The notes beneath the pieces were generated by a model. It searched no databases. It was not told the origin of the DNA and saw nothing but the letters and a program-made list of their open reading frames with translations. A stretch of DNA of 64,000 nucleotides, from the NCBI RefSeq assembly GCF_007827955.1, contig NZ_VITR01000010.1, positions 62,001-126,000 of the forward strand. The letters are read 5' to 3'. Of the stretch, positions 9,354 through 18,624 are shown in pieces. Within the stretch, counting starts at the first letter, position 1. Every line of letters starts with the position of its first letter. Position numbers and translations under genes: made by a program. The DNA comes from Nitrospirillum pindoramense (lineage in GTDB: Bacteria > Pseudomonadota > Alphaproteobacteria > Azospirillales > Azospirillaceae).

Positions 9354-9920
9354 GGGCAAGGTTTCCAGCAAGGGCCGGGCCAGCTGCAACACCTGATGGA
9401 TCACCGCTGTGGGCGGAAGGCCCGTCGGCTCCTCCGCCGTCAGGCGGATACGGGTCAGAGTCCAGGTGCGGGCGTCCACGCCCACGGCGGTGGCGATGAT
9501 GTCCGCCCCCTCCGCCACCTCGCGGTTCCGCGCGATCTCATCCGTCCACACCCGGCCCAGGGCCGCGTCCACACCGATAGGCGCATTGTCCACCACGGCG
9601 AAGCGGGCGTCGCGGGCGGGGCCCTTGCGCGCGTCCAGCGCCACGCGCACGTCGATGTCGGCCCGGCCGAAGCTGTCGGTGACGGTCTTGTAGCGGTCCT
9701 GGACCAGGAAATCGCGGAAGGCCGCATCCTGCCGCCACAGGTATAGGGCGGAATATGCGTTGGCGATGGCGCCGTGCCGCCCCGCCTGGCGCAACAGGAA
9801 GCCCTTGAAATACAGGTCGGAAATGGCGGCCCAGCGCTCGGCATTGGCGGCGGCCCGCCGGTGCAGGATGTCCAGGTCGTAATCGGCCGTCAGACGGTGG
9901 CTGTAGTGCGCGATCAACAT
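9336..9920 (-). CDS. DUF4865 family protein
   Basis: A 194-residue protein beginning MLIAHYSHRLTADYDLDIL, the N-terminus typical of DUF4865. There is no signal peptide or membrane segment. The start at 9920 is preferred over the ATG at 9935 because GGAGG sits 6-8 nt upstream of it on this strand. The family has no established biochemical role; members often lie near LysR regulators or small-molecule modifying enzymes. Here an XRE-cupin regulator lies just upstream on the same strand, separated by an AT-rich 125-bp gap that probably carries this gene's own promoter. Confidence 0.78.
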   Translation of the reverse strand: MLIAHYSHRLTADYDLDILHRRAAANAERWAAISDLYFKGFLLRQAGRHGAIANAYSALYLWRQDAAFRDFLVQDRYKTVTDSFGRADIDVRVALDARKGPARDARFAVVDNAPIGVDAALGRVWTDEIARNREVAEGADIIATAVGVDARTWTLTRIRLTAEEPTGLPPTAVIHQVLQLARPLLETLPSSRQD

Positions 9921-10045
9921 CGTGGTTCCTCCCATGGCTGCGATGCGGGGGAGGATAGCGGCGCCTTGAAGATCACATAATCATATGAATTTCTATTTCA
10001 GAGATTTGTACTTGAAATGAATGTGCGCTCAGCTCCTTGCCCGCC

Positions 10046-10621
10046 TCAAGGCTGAAGGATCAGCACCAGATAGGTGCAGGGCCGGTCGCCCCGGTTCTCG
10101 AACACACAGTCGGCAGGCGGGCCCAGTTCCAGGCTGTCGCCGGCCGCCAGGCGGTGCTCGATGTCGCCCTCGGTGAAGGTCAGCTCGTTGGTCAGCACGT
10201 GGATGATGTGGCGGGTGAAGGCGTAGGCCGAGGCGGGGAAGGGCACGCGGGCGCCCGCCGGCAGGTCGATGTGCACCAGCTCCAGCGGCAGCTCCGACCC
10301 CGGCGGGGGTGCCACCAGGCGGCGGACATAGCCGGTGGCGGGGTCGCGCCAACTGCGCTGCTCCCCCGCGCGCAACAGGCGGCGGCGTCCGTCATCCTCC
10401 GCGCGGGCCAGCAGCGCCGATAGGGTCATGCCGAAGGCGCCCGACAGCCGGCCAAGCAGAGAGGCGGTCGGGCTGCTTTCCGCCCGCTCGATCTTGTTGA
10501 TCATGGCGCGCGATACGCCAGCGCGCTCCGACAGGTCGGTCAGCGACCAGCCGCGCGCCTCACGCTCCACCCGGATGCGGGCGCCCAGCCGCGCGTCCAG
10601 CTCATCACCGTTTCCCGTCAT
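10046..10621 (-). CDS. XRE-family regulator with C-terminal cupin domain
   Basis: A 191-residue transcription factor: an N-terminal helix-turn-helix (about 8-65, with LSERAGVSRAMINKIERAESSP) and a C-terminal cupin (about 115-190). This is the architecture of PuuR/SUTR-type regulators that sense small ligands. ATG 10621 places the helix-turn-helix at the usual distance from the N-terminus; an in-frame ATG at 10663 is possible but adds an atypical cysteine-rich leader. It is divergent from a GNAT acetyltransferase gene. XRE-cupin/GNAT pairs usually mean the regulator controls the acetyltransferase (inference). Confidence 0.87.
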   Translation of the reverse strand: MTGNGDELDARLGARIRVEREARGWSLTDLSERAGVSRAMINKIERAESSPTASLLGRLSGAFGMTLSALLARAEDDGRRRLLRAGEQRSWRDPATGYVRRLVAPPPGSELPLELVHIDLPAGARVPFPASAYAFTRHIIHVLTNELTFTEGDIEHRLAAGDSLELGPPADCVFENRGDRPCTYLVLILQP

Positions 10622-10639
10622 AGGCTGACCGAACCCCAC

Positions 10640-10689
10640 TTGCCGACAGCAGCATCGTATCACATAGTGGACGCGATGAAACTATAGTG
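10640..10689 (+). promoter_or_regulatory. Putative promoter and repeated ATAGTG operator for the GNAT gene
   Basis: TTGCCG (10640-10645), a 17-bp spacer and CATAGT (10663-10668) resemble a sigma70 promoter reading into the acetyltransferase gene. The sequence ATAGTGGAC at the -10 is echoed as ATAGTGAAC about 21 bp downstream, inside the palindrome ACTATAGT. Helically phased copies are what a dimeric XRE-cupin repressor would bind. Inference only. Confidence 0.35.
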
Positions 10690-10704
10690 AACGGATCGCC
10701 CATC

Positions 10705-11235
10705 ATGACCCAGACCGTTACCATCCGCCCAGCCACCCTGGACGATCTGGAAGGCATCCGCGTCATCTACAACCACGCGGTGGCGCACACGACGGCGATT
10801 TGGAACGAGGTGCAGGTGGATCTGGAGAACCGGCGCCAATGGTTCGAGGCGCGTCTGGCCCGGAATTTCCCGGTGCTGGTCGCGGTGGCAGAGGGGGAGG
10901 GGCAGGGGCAGGTCGTGGGCTACGCCGCCTATGGCGACTGGCGGCCCTTCGACGGTTTCCGCCATTCGGTGGAGAATTCCGTCTATGTGGCGCCCGAGGC
11001 GCAGGGGCGTGGGGTAGGGCAGGCGCTGCTGCGCGCCCTGGTGGATTGCGCGCGGGAGCGCGGCATCCACCGCATGATCGCGGCCATCGCCAGCGAGAAC
11101 GCCATTTCCATCGCCCTGCACGCCAAGGTCGGCTTTCGCACCGTGGGCGTCTTTTCCGAGGCCGGCACCAAATTCGGGCGCTGGCTGGACCTGACCTTCA
11201 TGGAACTGGCGGTGGGACGGGGCCAGCCGACCTGA
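10705..11235 (+). CDS. GNAT acetyltransferase, phosphinothricin/methionine-sulfoximine type
   Basis: A 176-residue GNAT enzyme closely matching the Pat/Bar/MddA subgroup: TIRPATLDDLEGIRVIYNHAV at the N-terminus, WNEVQVDLENRRQWFEAR, and the acetyl-CoA loop VAPEAQGRGVGQALL near 105. It ends with GFRTVGVFSEAGTKFGRWLD, which is characteristic of enzymes acetylating phosphinothricin-like amino acids or methionine sulfoximine/sulfone. A GTG at 10687 is in frame, but ATG 10705 gives the family-standard start. It is probably governed by the divergent XRE-cupin regulator. A 10-bp-stem hairpin overlaps its 3' end. Confidence 0.87.
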   Translation: MTQTVTIRPATLDDLEGIRVIYNHAVAHTTAIWNEVQVDLENRRQWFEARLARNFPVLVAVAEGEGQGQVVGYAAYGDWRPFDGFRHSVENSVYVAPEAQGRGVGQALLRALVDCARERGIHRMIAAIASENAISIALHAKVGFRTVGVFSEAGTKFGRWLDLTFMELAVGRGQPT

Positions 11236-11249
11236 GGCCGGCCCCGTCC
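11215..11249. terminator. Hairpin between convergent GNAT and mmsA genes
   Basis: GGACGGGGCC (11215-11224) and GGCCCCGTCC (11240-11249) form a perfect 10-bp stem around a 15-nt loop. It overlaps the last codons of the acetyltransferase and lies just before the mmsA stop. It could serve both strands; there is no long T tract on either side. Confidence 0.55.
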
Positions 11250-11263
11250 TCCCTCCCCAGGCT

Positions 11264-12763
11264 TCAGCCCATCGTGGGGATCACGAAGCTGGCGCCCTCC
11301 TTGGTGCCGGAGGGCCAGCGCGAGGTGACCGTCTTGGTCTTGGTGTAGAAGCGCACGCTGTCCGGCCCGTGCTGGTTCAAATCGCCGAAGCCGGAGCGCT
11401 TCCAGCCGCCGAAGGTGTGATAGGCCAGCGGCACGGGGATGGGTACGTTCACGCCCACCATGCCCACGTTTACCCGGCTGGTGAAATCGCGGGCGGTGTC
11501 GCCGTCGCGGGTGAAGATGGCCACGCCGTTGCCGTAGGCGTGCTCATTGGGCAGGCGCAAGGCCTGCTCATAGCTGTCGGCCCGCACCACGGACAACACC
11601 GGGCCGAATATCTCGTCCTGGTAAATCTTCATGTCCGGGGTGACGTGGTCGAACAGGCTGCCGCCGATGAAATAGCCGTTCTCGTGTCCCTGCATACGGA
11701 AGCCACGGCCATCCACCAGCAGCTTGGCGCCCTCCTTGACGCCGGTGTCAATGTAGCCGCGCACGCGGTCCAGCGCCTGGCGGGTGACCAGCGGGCCATA
11801 GTCCGCCCCCTCATCGGTGGACAGGCCCACGCGCAGGGATTCCACGCGCGGCACCAGCCGTTCCACCAGGGCGTCCGCCGTGCCCTTGCCCACCGGCACG
11901 GCGACCGAGATGGCCATGCAGCGCTCACCGGCGGAGCCATAGCCGGCGCCGATCAGCGCGTCCACCGCCTGGTCCATATCGGCGTCGGGCATGATGATCA
12001 TGTGGTTCTTGGCGCCGCCGAAGCACTGGGCGCGTTTCCCATGCTGGGCCGCCGTGGCGTAGATGTAGTTGGCGATGTCGCTGCTGCCGACGAAGCCCAC
12101 GGCCTGGATGCGCGGATCGGTCAGCAGCGTGTCCACCGCCACCTTGTCGCCGTTCACCACGTTGAAGATGCCCTCGGGCAGGCCGGCCTCCAGGAACAGC
12201 TCCGCCAGGCGCAGGGGCACCGACGGGTCGCGCTCCGACGGTTTCAGCACGAAGGCGTTGCCGCAGGCGATGGCGGGGGCCGCCTTCCACAGCGGGATCA
12301 TGGCCGGGAAGTTGAAGGGCGTGATGCCGGCGACCACGCCCAGGGGCTGGCGCATGGAATAGACGTCGATGCCAGGGCCGGCGCTGTCGGTGTATTCCCC
12401 CTTCAGCAGGTGGGGGATGCCGATGGCGAATTCCGCCACCTCCAGCCCGCGCTGAATGTCGCCCTTGGCGTCGGCGATGGTCTTGCCATGTTCGGAAGAC
12501 AGCAACCGCGCCAGGCTGTTCATGTCGCGGTTCACCAGGTCCACGAACTTCATCAGCACGCGCGCCCGGCGCTGCGGGTTGGTCGCGGCCCAGGCCGGCT
12601 GCGCCGCCGTGGCGTTGGCGATGGCCGCCTCCACCTCATCCTGGCCGGCCAGCGGCACCTTGGCCTGCACCTCGCCGGTGTTGGGGTCGAACACGTCGCC
12701 GAAGCGGCCGGACGTGCCGGCAACGGCGTGCCCGCCGATGAAATGGGTCAATTCCCGGGCCAT
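11264..12763 (-). CDS. mmsA: Methylmalonate-semialdehyde dehydrogenase (CoA-acylating)
   Basis: A 499-residue CoA-dependent aldehyde dehydrogenase of the MmsA/IolA type. It converts methylmalonate semialdehyde to propionyl-CoA in valine (and thymine or inositol) breakdown. The NAD-fold segment GVVAGITPFNFPAMIPLW and catalytic Cys282 in GSAGERCMAIS are intact, and the CoA-acylating branch is shown by FGGAKNHMIIMPDAD. The start at 12763 has a strong site (GGAGAGGAAGG) upstream; the frame stays open further upstream only through the divergent promoter region. It is transcribed away from a LysR gene that is its probable regulator. Confidence 0.94.
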   Translation of the reverse strand: MARELTHFIGGHAVAGTSGRFGDVFDPNTGEVQAKVPLAGQDEVEAAIANATAAQPAWAATNPQRRARVLMKFVDLVNRDMNSLARLLSSEHGKTIADAKGDIQRGLEVAEFAIGIPHLLKGEYTDSAGPGIDVYSMRQPLGVVAGITPFNFPAMIPLWKAAPAIACGNAFVLKPSERDPSVPLRLAELFLEAGLPEGIFNVVNGDKVAVDTLLTDPRIQAVGFVGSSDIANYIYATAAQHGKRAQCFGGAKNHMIIMPDADMDQAVDALIGAGYGSAGERCMAISVAVPVGKGTADALVERLVPRVESLRVGLSTDEGADYGPLVTRQALDRVRGYIDTGVKEGAKLLVDGRGFRMQGHENGYFIGGSLFDHVTPDMKIYQDEIFGPVLSVVRADSYEQALRLPNEHAYGNGVAIFTRDGDTARDFTSRVNVGMVGVNVPIPVPLAYHTFGGWKRSGFGDLNQHGPDSVRFYTKTKTVTSRWPSGTKEGASFVIPTMG

Positions 12764-12822
12764 GGGCCTTCCTCTCCTGCTGTGGGACCGCTGTTGTTTT
12801 GCGGAAGTTAAGCATTCATATT

Positions 12823-12836
12823 CCTGCACGTACAGG
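12823..12836. promoter_or_regulatory. Dyad in the mmsA/LysR divergent promoter
   Basis: CCTGCACGTACAGG pairs at 6 of 7 positions and lies in the 97-bp gap between divergent mmsA and the LysR gene, where a LysR-type regulator would bind. The surrounding DNA (12811-12850) is AT-richer than the flanks. Assignment by position and symmetry only. Confidence 0.35.
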
Positions 12837-12860
12837 GCGGATATTCGCCATTGGTTGTGC

Positions 12861-13778
12861 ATGGATTCCCACATGGAAAGCTCTTTTGACTGGGATGCCC
12901 TGCAATCCTTCCTGGCCGTGGTCCGCGCGGGCAAGCTGACCGCCGCCGCCCGGCGCATGGGTGTGGATCATTCCACCCTCAGCCGGCGCATCGCCGACCT
13001 GGAGCGCACCCTGCAGACCCAGCTGTTCACCCGCAGCGTCCAGGGCTATGCCCTGACCCCACAAGGGGAGAAGCTGCTGGCCTCGGCCCAGGCCATGGAA
13101 TCCGTGGCGCTGGGCATCCTGGGCGAGGTCGCGGGCTCCAGCCTCAAGGTGGCGGGCACGGTGCGCATCGGTGCGCCCGACGGCTTCGGCACCGTATTCC
13201 TGGCGCCCCGCCTGGGCGACCTGGGCGCGGCACACCCGGATCTGGTGGTGGAACTGGTCACCACCCCCCGCCTGTTCAGCCTGACCAAGCGCGAGGCCGA
13301 CATCGCCATCGGCCTGGCCCCGCCGCGGGAGGGGCGGCTGCATGCCCGCAAGCTGACGGATTACCGTCTGGGGCTGTACGCCGCCGTCGACTATCTGGAG
13401 CGCCGGGGGGCGCCGCAGCGCCGCGCCGACCTGCGCGACCACCGCCTGATCGGCTATGTCGGGGAACTGATCTACGCGCCGGAGCTGGATTACATCCCCC
13501 TGATCGAAAAGGATCTGGTGCCCAGCATCACCAGTTCCAACCTGCTGGCCCAATACCACATGACCCTGGCGGGGCAGGGGCTGTGCGTCCTGCCCTGCTT
13601 CATGGCGGGGCAGGAGCCACGCCTGCGGCGGGTCCTGCCCGACACGGTGTCCCTGACCCGGTCCTTCTGGCTGATCGTCCATTCCGATCTGCGCGCCTTG
13701 GCGAGGGTGCGCATCACCTCCGACTTCATTGTCGAGGCGGTGCGGGCGGAGCGGCCGATCTTCCTCCCGGACGCCTAG
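12861..13778 (+). CDS. LysR family transcriptional regulator
   Basis: A 305-residue LysR regulator with an N-terminal winged helix (about 8-67, with LTAAARRMGVDHSTLSRRIA) and a periplasmic-binding-protein-like effector domain (about 95-300). Two in-frame ATGs (12861 and 12873) are possible; neither has a strong ribosome site. The frame is also open far upstream, but only across the coding region of mmsA on the other strand. Divergent placement 97 bp from mmsA suggests it controls valine or methylmalonate-semialdehyde catabolism, with a pathway intermediate as effector (inference). Confidence 0.9.
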   Translation: MDSHMESSFDWDALQSFLAVVRAGKLTAAARRMGVDHSTLSRRIADLERTLQTQLFTRSVQGYALTPQGEKLLASAQAMESVALGILGEVAGSSLKVAGTVRIGAPDGFGTVFLAPRLGDLGAAHPDLVVELVTTPRLFSLTKREADIAIGLAPPREGRLHARKLTDYRLGLYAAVDYLERRGAPQRRADLRDHRLIGYVGELIYAPELDYIPLIEKDLVPSITSSNLLAQYHMTLAGQGLCVLPCFMAGQEPRLRRVLPDTVSLTRSFWLIVHSDLRALARVRITSDFIVEAVRAERPIFLPDA

Positions 13779-13821
13779 CGCCGGCCGACCGGAACTTTGC
13801 CGCGCCACCGCCGGTTTCCTT

Positions 13822-13863
13822 CCGCATTCAGGAGGCCGCATTCAGGAGGCCGCATTCAGGAGG
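13822..13863 (+). repeat. Three exact tandem copies of a 14-bp unit carrying a ribosome-binding site
   Basis: CCGCATTCAGGAGG occurs at 13822-13835, 13836-13849 and 13850-13863 without mismatch. Each unit ends in AGGAGG, an ideal Shine-Dalgarno core, and the last is followed by GAGG and the ATG of the DUF3775 gene at 13878. The array therefore places three ribosome sites in the leader of that gene. Confidence 0.85.
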
Positions 13864-13877
13864 GAGGCATATCCAAG

Positions 13878-14327
13878 ATGACCACGACGCAGGACATGGA
13901 CGGCGACACCACCCCGGCGGTGGAATTGAACATCAGCCCGGAAAAGGTCTGCTTCATCATCGTCAAGGCGCGGGAATTCGATGTGAAGGTCGATCCGGTG
14001 GAGCCGGACCCCGGCTCCAATCCTGCTGACGATGGTGAGCGCGGGGTGCTGGAGGATTACGCCGATGACCCCACCCAGGCGGAACTGGTGGGGGCCATCA
14101 CCTCCCTGAACGAGGATGAGGTGGTGGATCTGATCACCCTGGCCTGGATCGGCCGGGGCGATTACACAGCCGCCGACTGGGAGGAGGCGCGGGCCCTGGC
14201 GGCCGAGCGTCATCGGGGGGTATCGGCCCGCTACCTCATCGGCATTCCCACCCTGGGCGATTTCCTGGAGGAAGGCTTGGCCGCGCTGGGCCACTCCTGC
14301 GAGGAGTTCGAGGTCAACCGCCTGTAA
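13878..14327 (+). CDS. DUF3775 domain protein
   Basis: A 149-residue acidic cytoplasmic protein matching DUF3775: ELNISPEKVCFIIVKAREFDVK at the start and LNEDEVVDLITLAWIGRGDY in the middle, ending in a helical segment HRGVSARYLIGIPTLGDFLEEGL. No catalytic motif is recognisable and the family function is unknown. The start is fixed by the AGGAGGGAGG region upstream, which is part of a three-copy 14-bp tandem repeat. A strong hairpin follows the stop, so the gene is probably a single-gene transcript. Confidence 0.8.
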   Translation: MTTTQDMDGDTTPAVELNISPEKVCFIIVKAREFDVKVDPVEPDPGSNPADDGERGVLEDYADDPTQAELVGAITSLNEDEVVDLITLAWIGRGDYTAADWEEARALAAERHRGVSARYLIGIPTLGDFLEEGLAALGHSCEEFEVNRL

Positions 14328-14336
14328 GCGCCGGAC

Positions 14337-14369
14337 GGCACGCCCCCGGAACCATTACGGGGGCGTGCC
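14337..14369 (+). terminator. Terminator after the DUF3775 gene
   Basis: GGCACGCCCCCG (14337-14348) and CGGGGGCGTGCC (14358-14369) form a perfect 12-bp stem with a 9-nt loop, 10 bp after the stop codon. No T run follows, so it may be an RNA 3'-end stabiliser or act on both strands. Confidence 0.65.
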
Positions 14370-14437
14370 GATTGACTGTCCGTCGGCGCTGACGGTGCCG
14401 GCCAGCGAAGATACCCGTCCCATCCCGGAGGAAAACC

Positions 14438-14944
14438 ATGGGCTTGTTCACCAAGGACATCGAGACGATGAACGACCTGTTCGTGCATCAGCTCAAGGAC
14501 ATCTATTACGCGGAAAAGCGCATCCTGAAGGCGCTGCCCGACATGATCGAGAAGGCGACCAACCCGGAACTGAAGCAGGGCTTCCAAACCCATCTGCGCG
14601 AAACCGAAGGCCAGATCAGCCGGCTGGAGCAGGTGTTCCGCCAGCATGGCGTGGAGCCCGAGGCCGTGAAGTGCCCCGCGATCGACGGCATCATCGATGA
14701 GGCGGACGACATCGCCGGCGACGTCGATGACAAGCAGGTGCTGGATGCCGCCCTGGTCGCCGCGGGCCAAGCGGTGGAGCATTACGAGATCTCCCGCTAC
14801 GGCACGCTGGTGACCTGGGCCAAGCTGCTGGGCCGCGACGATTGCGCCGCCCTGCTGCATCAGAACCTGGAAGAGGAAAAGGCTACGGACGAGAAGCTGA
14901 CCATGCTGGCCAAGTCCCACATCAATGCCATGGCCGCCGAATAA
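14438..14944 (+). CDS. DUF892 (YciE/YciF-like) ferritin-like stress protein
   Basis: A 168-residue all-helical protein of the YciF family (DUF892), a ferritin-like fold linked to general stress and osmotic responses. It begins with the family hallmark (MNDLFVHQLKDIYYAEKRIL near residue 11), followed by HLRETEGQISRLEQVF and EHYEISRYGTLVTWAKLLG, which hold the Glu/His residues of the di-iron-like site. GGAGGA lies 9 bp before ATG 14438. It is convergent with otsA; both are osmotic-stress functions, though the arrangement does not imply co-transcription. Confidence 0.88.
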   Translation: MGLFTKDIETMNDLFVHQLKDIYYAEKRILKALPDMIEKATNPELKQGFQTHLRETEGQISRLEQVFRQHGVEPEAVKCPAIDGIIDEADDIAGDVDDKQVLDAALVAAGQAVEHYEISRYGTLVTWAKLLGRDDCAALLHQNLEEEKATDEKLTMLAKSHINAMAAE

Positions 14945-14983
14945 ACACCGTCCGGCGCGGCGCCTTTTCCTTGTGGGACCGCG

Positions 14984-16450
<1,467 letters not shown>

Positions 16451-16569
16451 GGATGCCCCCTGAATGGTGTCTGCCCACGCAGGCAACATTCCAGGTTCGT
16501 TCCGGTTCCCGGCCCCGGCTGAAAAACGCGCGGTGCTTCAAGGGTTTCCCTTCTTGTCAGTCAACCAGG

Positions 16570-17430
16570 TCAGCCAACCAGGAAGGGCCGCACCACCGCC
16601 AGGAAATCCGCCAGCCGGTCGTGATGCGGCCAGTGGCCGGCGTCCGGGATCAGGGCCGTGCGTCCCTGTTTGAACAGGGCGGCGGCACCATTGGTCTCCG
16701 GGTCCTGCACCCAGCTTTTGGCGCCGGTGACCAGCAGGGTAGGGCAGGCAACGGCCGCCCACAGGTCCGTCAGTTCATCCACGCTGACGCGGAAAGGAAA
16801 GGCGGTGCGGACATAGTTGTCGAATTTCCAGCTGTAGGTGCCGTCCTCGTTCCGGTGCAGGCCATGAACCGTCAGATGGTGCGCCTGCTCGGCCGACAGG
16901 AAGCTGTTCTCCGCCTGCATGCGGGCCTCGGCCTCCTCCAGAGTCTGGTATTTGCGCGGGCCGCGGGCGGACAGTTCATGCACCTTCTCCACCCAGGCGC
17001 GGAAGCGCTCCGGCAGGGGTTTCTGCTCCCGCAGCTCCTGCAAGGGCCAGGTGCCCTCCACCACCGCCAGCCGCTCCACCAGCTCGGGATAAAAGCTGGC
17101 CAGGAACAGTGCCGCCGCGCCGCCGTAGGAATGGCCCATGACCACGACCTTGCGGCCCGCCCGCTGGCGCAGCAACTGCACCAGGTCGGCCACCACCTCC
17201 GCCAGGGTGTAGGCGCCGCCCGGCGACCAGGCGGAGTCGCCATGGCCGCGCAGGTCCGGCGCCAGGATGTGGAAGTCGCGCACCAGCTCCTCCGCCACCC
17301 AATCCCAGCTGCGGGAGTGGTCGCGGCCGCCATGGACCAGCAGCAGCGTGGGCTTGTCCTCACGTCCCCATTCCACATAGTGCAGACGCAGGCGGTCGGA
17401 GAAATAGAAGCGTGACACAGGCCCGTTCAT
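16570..17430 (-). CDS. Alpha/beta hydrolase
   Basis: A 286-residue alpha/beta-hydrolase with oxyanion motif LLVHGGRDHSRSW, nucleophile elbow VMGHSYGGAA (Ser near 98), and a terminal IPDAGHWPHHDR segment supplying the catalytic His. It has no signal peptide, so it is cytoplasmic. The start at 17430 is preferred because GGGAAG lies at the right distance. It sits 62 bp downstream of a GntR gene on the same strand and is probably its target. The substrate cannot be read from sequence; esterases, haloalkane dehalogenases and C-C hydrolases share this pattern. Confidence 0.85.
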   Translation of the reverse strand: MNGPVSRFYFSDRLRLHYVEWGREDKPTLLLVHGGRDHSRSWDWVAEELVRDFHILAPDLRGHGDSAWSPGGAYTLAEVVADLVQLLRQRAGRKVVVMGHSYGGAAALFLASFYPELVERLAVVEGTWPLQELREQKPLPERFRAWVEKVHELSARGPRKYQTLEEAEARMQAENSFLSAEQAHHLTVHGLHRNEDGTYSWKFDNYVRTAFPFRVSVDELTDLWAAVACPTLLVTGAKSWVQDPETNGAAALFKQGRTALIPDAGHWPHHDRLADFLAVVRPFLVG

Positions 17431-17492
17431 TGGCTTCTTCCCTGTCTTGTTATGAGGGCGGAACGAAATAGGCCGCCCTTTTGTTCGTCCCT

Positions 17493-18248
17493 TCAATCCC
17501 GCGCGGCGATGGACTCCCGCTCCACCTCCGGCGACACCCAGTCCAGCATCAGCCGATTCTGCCGCCGCGCCAGCAGCACGGCCATCTCCGGGTCGCGGGC
17601 CAGGATGGCGTCCACGATGCGTAGGCGGCCTGTGCGCCAGTGGGCGCAGCGGTCAGGATGGCCCTGGAAGACACGCAGGTTGGCATCACGCTGGCCGAAT
17701 TCGAACAGGGTGCGATGAAACAGCTCCAGGGCCGGGTTGCCCGCCATGCGCATGAGGATGGCGTAGAGCGCCACCTCGTCCCGCACCACGTCGGCGGCCA
17801 GGTAGGTCACCTCCCGCCGGTCGACCAGATGCTGGCGGAACTCCGCCAAATCCAGCCGGGCGTCCACGGTGTCGGTCAGCGCTGCCAGGCGCGCGGCCTC
17901 GACATTCACCAGTTGGAAGGCGTCCAGCACGTCGCGCACCGTGGTCTGGCGCAGCCGCAGGTACAGCGCCGCCGCCTGGGTGACGGCGCCGATGTCGGGC
18001 CGCCTACCATAGTAGCCGCCGCCATTGCCCCGGCGGACCACCAGTAGCTGCTCCTGCTCCAGGATGCGGGCGGTCTGGCGCAGGGTGGGACGGCTCAACC
18101 CGTAACGGGCCAGCAACTCCTCCTCCGAGCCCAAGGGCGCGCCGTCGGGCAGGGCCAGGATCTCATCACGCATCCGCCGTGCCGCCTGGGCCGGCGCCCC
18201 GCCCCGGGAGGGTTGGGCCCGGGGCGTCTTTGCAGTCTGGGTGGTCAC
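17493..18248 (-). CDS. GntR family (FadR/FCD-type) transcriptional regulator
   Basis: A regulator with a winged helix (LGSEEELLARYGLSRPTLRQTARILEQ) followed by an all-helical FCD effector domain over its C-terminal 140 residues. FCD domains usually bind carboxylic acid ligands through a metal site. The start is uncertain: GTG 18248 gives 251 residues and a normal N-terminal tail. ATGs at 18308 and 18416 are also in frame, but the latter would run translation through the two hairpins at 18344-18383. The alpha/beta hydrolase gene follows in the same direction. Confidence 0.85.
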   Translation of the reverse strand: MTTQTAKTPRAQPSRGGAPAQAARRMRDEILALPDGAPLGSEEELLARYGLSRPTLRQTARILEQEQLLVVRRGNGGGYYGRRPDIGAVTQAAALYLRLRQTTVRDVLDAFQLVNVEAARLAALTDTVDARLDLAEFRQHLVDRREVTYLAADVVRDEVALYAILMRMAGNPALELFHRTLFEFGQRDANLRVFQGHPDRCAHWRTGRLRIVDAILARDPEMAVLLARRQNRLMLDWVSPEVERESIAARD

Positions 18249-18624
18249 GTTGCTAGGTTCACAGGTACCGGTTTGGGGTGGGAGAGCCCGCGGATCGCGC
18301 CGGATCATTTCAGGATTGGCGCTAACAGGCAACCTTTCGGGCCTCCACCCTTCGGTGGACCCGTCGCGCGCGTGAGGCGCGCGCGGTTGACCGAGGGCCA
18401 TTCGCAAACTTCGCAATACCCCTTTCCAGCCTTCACTCCCTTTTCCTAGCCAGGCCTGGCGGATCGCTGAATAATCCCCTCAACCATCGATCTTCGCTTG
18501 CCCGTCCGTCACCGAAGGGTAGGGATGACAGGGCAGGCGCGCACGTCACTTGCGGACCCGGCGCAGCCCGGGGTCCCGCCGGCGCCGGCGGGAAGACGCC
18601 AATAATCCTGGAGAGGATGCCCCC
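18249..18624. other. 376-bp divergent intergenic region with two adjacent hairpins
   Basis: This gap separates the GntR gene (-) from the enoyl-CoA hydratase gene (+). It holds two perfect hairpins: TCCACC/GGTGGA with a CTTC tetraloop (18344-18359) and CGCGCGC/GCGCGCG with a GTGAG loop (18365-18383). The remainder shows no convincing open frame or promoter. If the GntR protein starts at 18416 the hairpins would be within its coding region. Confidence 0.5.

Noticed and set aside
11369-12811. A 480-codon + strand frame opposite mmsA
   Set aside because: A shadow of mmsA: His/Gly/Val-rich composition with no family motif.
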